DNA of 64,000 nt. Origin: Pieris napi (Eukaryota; Arthropoda; Insecta; Lepidoptera; Pieridae). The stretch spans positions 2,135,501 to 2,199,500 of the forward strand of contig NC_062242.1 in NCBI RefSeq assembly GCF_905475465.1. The letters are read 5' to 3'. Positions within the stretch are counted from its first letter, which is position 1. Each line of letters begins with the position of its first letter. Positions 55,621-64,000 of this stretch are shown one piece after another. Under the pieces are notes generated by a model. The model ran no database searches, was not told where the DNA came from, and was given only the letters and a program-made list of their open reading frames with translations. The translations under genes and the position numbers were made by a program.

Positions 55621-57004
55621 GAATGGCGTCCTACAGGTTCAGCTATTGATTTAATACCTGTATTACAGCGACTAAACATAAGATACATCCTCTTTTTTAC
55701 CTATATCTGACACATCTTCTAATAGCTTTAATTTGCAAATTGACCTTAAATTTACTGAAAGAACATTCATATATTCATACAATATTTGTAAGGAGGATTT
55801 CTCGAGTCACATTGCATTAGCATTACATCATATTCTCATACATATATTTATTTCATTTACATTTTTAGTATATGTATATTAAATCTATTTTAATTTCATA
55901 CTTTAAATTACTTTAACTATGTCTTTGTAAGTTCTTATCCATATATCCTAAATGGCCTCACTGAAAATCTGTTCTGTGGTCATAAGGTTTACCCGAGAAT
56001 CGCTCGCAGAGGATTCTCGGTGTGATGTATTGAGTGATGCCAAATTAAGACTGCGCACTGCGCACCACAATTTTAAACTGAGTTATATTTTTCTTTGTGT
56101 TTTGTGTGTGTTAATGTTTTTTTCATTCATATTATAAAATATCGAGTATAGTTCCTTCCACTTTTTAGAAATACTAGACCAGTATGGTTCGTCTTTAATT
56201 TGGGTTAGAAAGTGTTACCAGGTTTCAATTGTTTTGATAGAAATATTTTTTAATAAAACAAAGGGTAATCTTACGACATCTTTAATATCTTAAAGACTTT
56301 TCAGCATCTATTATATTGTGTAATTTATAACTTCACAGATACTTTAAAATAAATACACTTTAAATAATACTCTTCACAAATAAATTACAGGTTTAGATTC
56401 TTTATTTGCATTATATGCAATTTACAAGCCCCATGAAAGATTAATGCATTTTCATACTTTTATATCACAAACTTAGTATTAAAACTTCATACATTTTGTT
56501 AGACTGAACAATATGAAGAGTAGAATTTGTGCTAATATCTACTAAACGAAAGCAATCTACAGCAAGGTGATCACAGATAAAAAATAAATTTCTGAACGGT
56601 AAAACAGAACCATAGAATAAATAAAACTTTGTACGTGACGGAATAGTTTGGTGATTATATTTAAATAAAATGCTTATTGTCATAGTTTACATCGAAAAGA
56701 CATATAAAAGGTAAAAATATAAGATATCAATCCGATACAAGTCCTTCCTAATTTGACACAGCAAACCGGAAGGAAGAGCTTTTTATCAAAGCTAATTCAA
56801 GCACCAATGGCATTTATATAAATTTTTTTCTTTTGCAAATTATATTTTGATTACAACGCCACCTATTGGCACTTTCATAACTATATAAAATAGCAAAATT
56901 TGGAACGCAACACATACTTGAAATACATACGATCATTTCACGTAAAGATTCGCAACCGAACCATTATCCTACAGAAGTAGATAAGTACTAGTATTTAAAT
57001 ATTA
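55621..57004. other. Intergenic DNA between the two right-hand genes
   Basis: AT-rich. A 61-residue plus-strand frame at 55952 to 56137 ends in a hydrophobic segment (Y-I-F-L-C-V-L-C-V-L-M-F-F-S-F-I-L), tail-anchor-like, but has no other support. Confidence 0.4.
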
Positions 57005-57010
57005 TTTATT
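57005..57010 (-). terminator. Candidate LETM1 polyadenylation signal
   Basis: TTTATT on the plus strand is AATAAA on the minus strand, about 407 bases past the LETM1 stop codon. It is the first such hexamer I found in a plausible position. Confidence 0.35.
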
Positions 57011-57207
57011 ATCCTATCGAGATGTCGCTGTCTATCGGGTTCAGATAAAAAGTTATAATCCAGTGCGATTTTCCATGACGCCTTCAATTCCAATTTAATT
57101 TTAAGAAAAAGTTAATGTTATTTTTACATATTATTTTGAATAAACATTTTTTTGTATAACTTATCGCTCTCATCAGCCCTATGTGCAAGCGAATCAGCAA
57201 TATAACC

Positions 57208-57400
57208 ATATCTATATTATTTCTCTCGCTCGTACCAGTGTTTGGATTGGCGAGAACGCATATCCGAAACCCCTATATCAGAGTGAGACGACACCACTTC
57301 TCTCGTTTGCACCCCTATACCAATGTTCATATAAGTGAGAACTCATATCCCACGCCCTACGTCTGAACGAGATGACACTATTTCTCTCGCTCACAACGAC
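57208..57400. repeat. Degenerate tandem repeat (~82 to 85-bp unit) in the LETM1 3' UTR region
   Basis: TTTCTCTCGCTCGTACC, CTTCTCTCGTTTGCACC and TTTCTCTCGCTCACAAC recur at even spacing with GAGAAC(G/T)CATATCC-type partners between them. The 61-residue plus-strand frame here, with a signal-like start, is a by-product of the repeat. Confidence 0.5.
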
Positions 57401-57416
57401 ATCTAGCGTTTACAAA

Positions 57417-60400
57417 TCAATGGCTTTCCGGTCGCTTTCCTTCTTCTGCCTTGACGTCACTTTTTGGTATCGGCGCTTCTACTTCCGAAGCTTGTTTTTT
57501 CTTCATGACCCGCCGTCTGTGCGCTTCACGGATTATGTCGAATAGACTCTGTAATAAAAACAGGATTTTGTATCTGATATGCTCATTTAGTGTGATGATA
57601 GTCGTTCAAAGTTACTAAGTGTGAGAAAAACAAACAATTTCACAATAAAACAGTTAAAAATAAGACACTAAAGTTAAAACCAGATAATACTATAATGGAA
57701 ATATCAACTGGGACACACTGAAGCAGCCAATCTATCGGTTCTCAGTGATTTTTAAGTTTTCAACTACTAATACTTCTTACAACATTTAAATAATACATTT
57801 TACCGTGGATAGCCAATCATTTCTGTGACTCAACTTAAAGCGGGTCTATAAAGAAAAAATAAAATATTAGTGATTAGAAATGAATAGAAAACGATAAACA
57901 AAAGACGATACGATGACGCGTTTCGTTTCGGCTGTGATTGGTCAATCTTAGTCCAATCACGAAATGACAATCTCTATATTTTTCGAGTATGCCAATACCA
58001 ACTTTTCGACAGTAGATGGCGTTAATATCAACGGCGATTTATTTAAATAATTTCCATTGAAAATATATTGAAATTATCATTTTTTGGGTGAAATGCCGTT
58101 TTTAATGAAAAAAAAAAAAGATTTTTTCAATTTAAATATAGTATATACTGTACTTTTTTTATTACAGTACGTAAACCAAATCGAATAACAAAAAAAGCTG
58201 CTATGACAAATGAATATGTATATATTTGTAATTGTGGTTTGCCATTTTTTTAATACAAAAAAAATATACAAATACACATATGTGTATATAATAACATTAA
58301 ACACATGTTTTTAAAGATTTTATGGAATGACATACACTATTGAGAGCCTAAGGCCTTTCTAGAAAGTCCATAAAACTTAAATCTAGTTTCGAGAGCTGTC
58401 AAAACATTTTTTCTGTAAAAAGTTTGACATATTTTACATCACTTAAGACAAAATTCTGTCTTGAGATACGAATATGAATCTAAATCTTTTAACTTTTTTT
58501 ATACAAAGTGTTTATGTTAAAGTTCCTGAGTTCAATTCCCGATAAAACCCTAGGAGTGAATGAACGCGTCGACACATATACTTAAGCAAATATGAACAAC
58601 ATTATTAATCCTAAATTACCTTGCCCTCACCATCTTCTTTCTTATCCTGTTCCTTGGCAGCGATGGCCGCTTTATCCAGAGCTTTCTGTATCTTACTCTC
58701 CACTTCCAGGATCTCTTCTTTGTCCAGAAGCTCTATCAGCTCCGCCATCTGCTTCTCGGAGAGGTTTACGTTCTCGTTGCCGATTATTTCTAACATCTGA
58801 AAAGATCACCGTGGGTTTAAACAAACATATGTACATCTAGTAAATATTTTTTTTTAAATATGACCCAGCAAAAGTTGTTAAAAGATTCATACAGAACTAA
58901 TATCATTATTTTAAAAAAAATATCACCCTTATCACTAAGGAATATTTAAAAAATTCGGACCTTCTTCGAATATTTACAAAATTTCATAAAAATCAGTAAA
59001 TCCGTTTCAGAGAAGTTTAATTACAGACAATACGTTATCTATAATAATATATAGAAATTCTTAATAATTTCTGTGAGCAATCTAAGAAATTCTTTGGATC
59101 TAAAAACCCAATTAATTCAACAATATAAAATAAAAACAATGCTTTCCGCGTTTATTACATATCTGAAGACTAAATATAACCTACTTTTTAATCATTGCAC
59201 GTGAGAAAATGACCTTGACGATAAGTTTGTTTACGGACTTTAATACACGATAACGATAAAAAAATTACTTAGGTCAGTTAAGGACAAATATTAACAATAA
59301 TATTCCCGCTAGTTTTTTTTCATAGATTAGGGAGCGTTCAACTATTACGTAACGAATTTTGGGAGGGGGGGGTCCTCTTGTAAAACGTTACGATGCGTGG
59401 CGGGGATTAAATTACGCGTTATTGTTAATATTATTTTCGACTTTCCACTTTTAGGTATAAAGTAGTGACTACTAGGTGGTCACGAAATATTTTACTATAC
59501 TTGGGTACAGAAAAACGTTACGGCGCGTTACATGGGGGGGGGGGGGGGGGTGTGTGTGTGTGTGTCAATAATCTCCAACGCTCTCTAACCTACTTGTCTA
59601 TAAAAAGAAATGATCAAAGAAACGAATGCTGAGGCCAGGATCCAGGGTTGTAGCGCAACTGGATTATAATGTTTAACTCCATTTCTCATTACAAAAAATG
59701 TATTTTTATTTACATGAGAAACTTAATATAATATACGAACAAGATACACGTCGCCATCAGCTATCCCAATTTTGGTCTACTAGGCTCATTCTAATATGTA
59801 TCTTTAATTTTTTTTGAATTGATTAAACACGCTAATATAACGAATTTTAGACGGTAATTTATTAAAAAATTGCACACCCTCATACTTAATGGACTTCTTT
59901 AAATAATTTGTGCGCGGCTTCGGCAAGATAAGCAAACTCTATTATTATTATTACTAATATGTTACATACCTTCAAAACATCATCAATCTTCAACTGCCCA
60001 TCGAAATCGTCGTCCAATCTCCCCAGAACATCTTGAATCAACTTCAGTTTGGCCTCATCGGGGACTTTCTGAAGACTTTTAATGGAATGCATCAGCTCAT
60101 CGATCTGGATCAAATGCTCCTTTGCCTTTTCCGGTTCGGATTTCGTTTGCTCCAATGTGGTTTTGAGAGCCTTTTCTTTATTATCAAGTTCTACTAAAAC
60201 CGCATCCAATTTGCTTATCATATTGTTGACGGCACGGTATAATCTGTAATATTAATTTAAAAAAATAATCAAAATGGCCCTCGATTTAAATTACTTTCCT
60301 GGTACGGTATGGAAATGTCACCGTACGTTAGATTTATTTATTTATTTACAAAAATACAGTACAATTATAATAATTAAATAGAAAGGCGGCTTTATCGCTT

Positions 60401-63400
60401 TCCAGCGATCTCTTTCAGGCAAAAAACTAATGGAGCAAAGCAAATGTAAACAGTGAAAGGGACGATAATAAAAATAAAAACGGCGCTCCACAAGGTATGT
60501 AACCTAACATTAGTTAAGTTACATATATGTCGCAGTAAAGTAGTTAAACCAGAGTTTTAATTAAATCTCTAGACAGTTAATTAAATATCGATATTCAAGT
60601 GCCGCCACCGAACTTAATTCACGTCACAACAATTAAAATTATGCACTTTCAACGTTAGATCCCTATCATCCAAATCAAGACAATTAGATTTCAACAATGC
60701 ATTGAGAAAAATCTGAGAAAAAAAAAATATATTTGAACGATATGTCATCCCATATTTTAGTACTAACCAATTTTAGTATGGATTCATTAATAAAGCTTTA
60801 ATAATAATAATAAAAATGTTAGGGATCAAGACAAAAGAATTTTCGAAATCGATCGATAGATTGAGATCATTCCTTATATACAAATTTATTTTAATAATAT
60901 TACTATAGATTGTACTTTGATCCCAAGTCAGCCCTTATCAGCGTCACTTTAAAATACACGAACATGAAACGAATGCACGAGAATATGTATCAAGACAGGT
61001 ATGAATAAAACATTTACAGGGTTGCCACCCGTACTTTATAATAAAGTATTGTATGTACGTTATTACAGTTAATTGTACTCTATACTTGAGAATAATAAAG
61101 TACACGATAATACATTATTTCGCTTGACGTGATTTTTTTAGTCGTAAATATTTTTTTGTTAAAATGAATTTATGGAGTGGTGATGAATTGAATTTTAAAT
61201 ATAGATTGTAAAGATGCTGTGCAATTGTTTAGTCGAGATACGAATTTAATACAAACTGCAGAGAGCAATAAAAATACATTTTTAAATATAATAATAAAGA
61301 AGAATTAGTTGTCTTTACTTTGATACTATGTACTTTTGTTTACTTTTCAGTTTAGTTGCAAAAAAGGTGGCAGACCTAACCGTTTATCATTAAACAAATC
61401 TATATTGCGTTAAGAATTATTTAATATAAAAAAGCAGCCGTGAATTGGTAATAAAAATATCTCTTTAATTATTATATTAATAGAAAGTTGGACTACGAAA
61501 CTTAATGCCTGATTTAAGTAAGCAGAGGGGCCATGTTAATTATTTTTTCTTAAAGTCGCCAAGTCTAACTATAGTTGTATGACGCAATTCCTTATTCAAT
61601 CTCTTATGGGTATGACCTTGAAAATTATTTCGTGTTTTGAAGGCCAAAAGTTTATTGACATGAGTCATAAATAATATTGATAATCATGTTGCAATATGGA
61701 AAACTGACCTAATTATAGATTTCAATAATTTGAATTTTATTAAGAAAAGATCAGCAATAACTAGTACTACTACTAATCTGAGATTGCATGCTCAAAGACT
61801 AGAAGGAATTTTGCTCTTTGGAATCACTTTCGCATATAATGTAACAAACTGGCATATAGTAATCCCATACATTGAGGACATGTGTTAGGCACATATGACT
61901 GCTAAATAAATTCAATTAAAGCAGAGGCAAAAATCAAAATTTAAGCACTTTATTGTGTTATCTTTTAACCTAATCATTCATCAAAAAAATAACAACTCAA
62001 AGTAACATTTAACATTTAGTTTTAAACTTACCTCCTTGCTCCCTTGGTAAGTTTAATATCGGCCTGTTTGCTCTTCACAATCTCGTCCATTTCTTTAACA
62101 TCCTCGCTATAGTCCAAAAGTTCAGTCTTCAGCTCTTGAATACTTTCCTTCTCCAAAAGCAAAGACTTCTTTTGTTCAGCTGAAATTATTACTCCATTAT
62201 AAATTTTTTTCAGACAACCATTTTCATCGCATTCAGCAATTCACATATTAATGCCAAGGGAGGGGTTAATTTTTTTTGTGATCTTCGCTGTTACAATTGA
62301 CATTTAATGGTCCAAATCAGGCAATTTTTTGCATTCACCTGATATGGTCATGATTCTGGGTTCAATTGTGACAGAAGATTTGATCTGAAATATTTGCCTC
62401 AAGCCAATCTGAACCTACTGTTGTTTCTTACTGTGTAAATTTCATTTATATACAATTCTAATGTGATCTCCGAGGAGCCTTATTTGCAATAGAATAAACT
62501 TTATAAATGTGAAATAATAATAGAGAATACATAAAGTGTTAATGACCTCATTCCTAAGAAAACATGACACAGTAAATACTATTTCTGTGTACAATTCATT
62601 CACTTTTGAACACCTTGACCATTGTGAAATGGCACTATGCCAATCTCTATAAGATTAAGAGGTTTGACAATACTAATATTATGAAAGCTAGAATTAACCG
62701 CTTTGTTCCCTAGGGAAGAACATTTTTGCAATTTAGGGAAAAACACATCGCAATTTAGTGTTATATAATTGACATACACAATAGTATCATAATTGACTAT
62801 ATTGTGTTTTCTCTTTTTCTGCCTGATGCACACAAAATCAACTTATACAGAAAAAATGTGTGTATTTCAAATGCATGGACCGTCTGTAATGTAACGCTAA
62901 ACACAATTTCCATCACTGTAAAAAAGGTATCATACCTAATTTTTCCAAAGCATCGTCAATAACCTCAATGTCCTTGGCTGATAATCCTTCATCTGTCTTC
63001 GGCTTTGGAGTGTCAACAGCAATAACTGGTGCAGTGTCCACTAACACTGAATTAATATCTTGAAGAATGGGAGCCTTATCCTTAAGTTCCTCCTTTTGCT
63101 GTTTCTTGGTTTCAAGCAATTGCTTTTCTCTCTCTGCTTCCAATAATTCTTTGTTTTCCTCTTTAATTCTCAATTCCTCAAGTCGAATAACTTCCATTTT
63201 AGTCTGAAAATCATAGTCAATTAAACTATATAGCAACATTGTTTACAATTTTATCTGATGCATATAAATCACCAGAAGGATTTAGATATATTTAATATTC
63301 CTTTTAAATATTAACTTTAAACAAATTATTAATCAAATGGAGAAATTTATTAATTGCAATTACAAAATATATAATATACAAAAATATACCTTGAAGTCAA

Positions 63401-64000
63401 CTTTGCCCTCTTTTTCGCCAATTGCCGCCTTAGTTTGCATAACTACATGCTCTGGTAGAGCCGAAATTGTAGCTTTTAACTTGTATGTTGTGGGAACATG
63501 CTCTGGCACCATCAGAGCTCTAGAGAGCAACAATAGAGATGGTGGAACTTTTTCATTCAGTGATAAGTCCAACCAATTCCGTAATTCTTTTCGTAAACGC
63601 TCCTCAGACACACCGTAAGCACGCATCCCTCTAGCCCGGCAAGCTTGTTGTAGTTCACTAAAATTCAAACTGTCAACACCTTCTTTAGCTATCATATTGT
63701 CATCTGCGGCTAAAGAACGCAATTTCATTCTCAGATTAAACCTTAGCATTGCACTTGTACCAATTGTTGACACATTTAATACTTTACACAGTGCAACAAG
63801 ATGAGGTCTTTGTAAGGAATCAAGTGTTATTTCGTCTTCAAACAGTTTTGAAAACTTCATAATATCCTCACTAGTAGCTACATCGTCAGAAGTTCTTATT
63901 TTAGTAAAGAATAAAGAGAATTCCTTGGCTAATTCAGAATGTCTATTTCCAGCTTGGGGTGCCATTTGATCCAATGTTTCTTGAAAGAACTTAGCCATCT
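57417..64000 (-). CDS. LETM1: LETM1, mitochondrial proton/cation exchanger (C-terminal 535 residues, six exons)
   Basis: LETM1 sits in the mitochondrial inner membrane and exchanges K+ or Ca2+ for protons. Exons read right to left: beyond 64000 to 63390, 63203-62936, 62179-62032, 60243-59970, 58796-58620 and 57548-57417. All junctions have AG/GT signals and the phases agree (0, 1, 2, 0, 0). The first exon holds the end of the LETM domain: F-S-K-L-F-E-D-E-I-T-L, R-P-H-L-V-A-L-C-K, D-S-L-N-F-S-E-L-Q-Q-A-C-R-A-R-G-M and L-R-N-W-L-D-L-S-L. Exon two is a charged coiled coil. The third has D-Y-S-E-D-V-K-E-M. The fourth ends in an EF-hand loop (D-D-D-F-D-G-Q-L-K-I-D-D). The end is basic (R-R-R-V-M-K-K-K-Q) to a TGA at 57417-57419. 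The N-terminus with the transit peptide and membrane helix is off the window. No break was seen. Confidence 0.95.
59330..59585. mobile_element. MITE-like element in a LETM1 intron, rich in GTTACG
   Basis: Bounded by TA (59328-59329 and 59586-59587), with ends GGGAGCGTT and AACGCTCTC (inverted, 8 of 9 matching). The interior repeats (G/C)GTTACG-type words (ATTACGTAACG, ACGTTACGATGCG, ACGTTACGGCGCG) and two G runs. It is noncoding and lies between LETM1 exons four and five. Confidence 0.5.
59534..59565. repeat. (G)17 followed by (TG)n
   Basis: Seventeen consecutive G residues (59534-59550), then TG repeats to 59565, inside the MITE-like element. In LETM1 pre-mRNA this is a C run. Confidence 0.95.

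Noticed and set aside
57181..57366. 61-residue secreted peptide
   Set aside because: Composed of the tandem repeat, on the strand opposite LETM1.

Overview
The window looks like a stretch of an insect chromosome, most likely from a moth or butterfly. It is AT-rich, eukaryotic and intron-bearing. It is peppered with the tRNA-derived SINEs, 5'-truncated non-LTR retrotransposon tails and small inverted-repeat elements that I associate with Lepidoptera. The one gene I can name is animal LETM1. There are no operons, rRNA genes, CRISPR arrays or convincing tRNA genes. The species was not determined.

Left half (about 1 to 47.9 kb): almost entirely intron-like or intergenic DNA filled with repeats. 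Three short pieces on the minus strand look like gene parts: a GC-rich 5' exon ending in a good splice donor at 47.6 kb, a 102-nt coding-like exon with strong splice sites at 32.6 kb, and a 6-codon start exon with a CpG-rich promoter at 3.0 to 3.25 kb. The 32.6-kb exon (read in its proline-rich frame) and the 3-kb exon both end in phase 0. They could therefore be alternative 5' ends of one unidentified gene running leftward out of the window. This is an inference.

Repeats: one non-LTR retrotransposon family dominates. A copy at 39.8 to 43.3 kb keeps an uninterrupted endonuclease plus reverse transcriptase ORF, and a dozen 5'-truncated copies of the same 3' end are scattered around. The ORF stop codon sits directly on the poly(A) tail, so there is effectively no 3' UTR. 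Other material includes RTE-like tails, two SINE families (one with a perfect 12-bp target duplication), several inverted-repeat elements (one nested inside a retrotransposon copy), and several perfect short-loop hairpins.

Right part: an unrecognised minus-strand gene has a single large coding exon (51.58 to 53.43 kb). That exon is much more GC-rich than its surroundings and carries a repeated (I/T)ES(I/L)WS-type motif. Its 5' exons are uncertain (candidates at 54.5 and 55.3 kb), and 49.9 to 51.6 kb is probably its 3' UTR. About 2 kb further on, also on the minus strand, lie the last six exons of LETM1 (57.4 kb to the window edge). They encode the C-terminal 535 residues of this mitochondrial inner-membrane cation/proton exchanger, including the LETM domain, coiled coils and an EF-hand. 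All six exon junctions keep the reading frame. The two right-hand genes show no functional link beyond neighbourhood.
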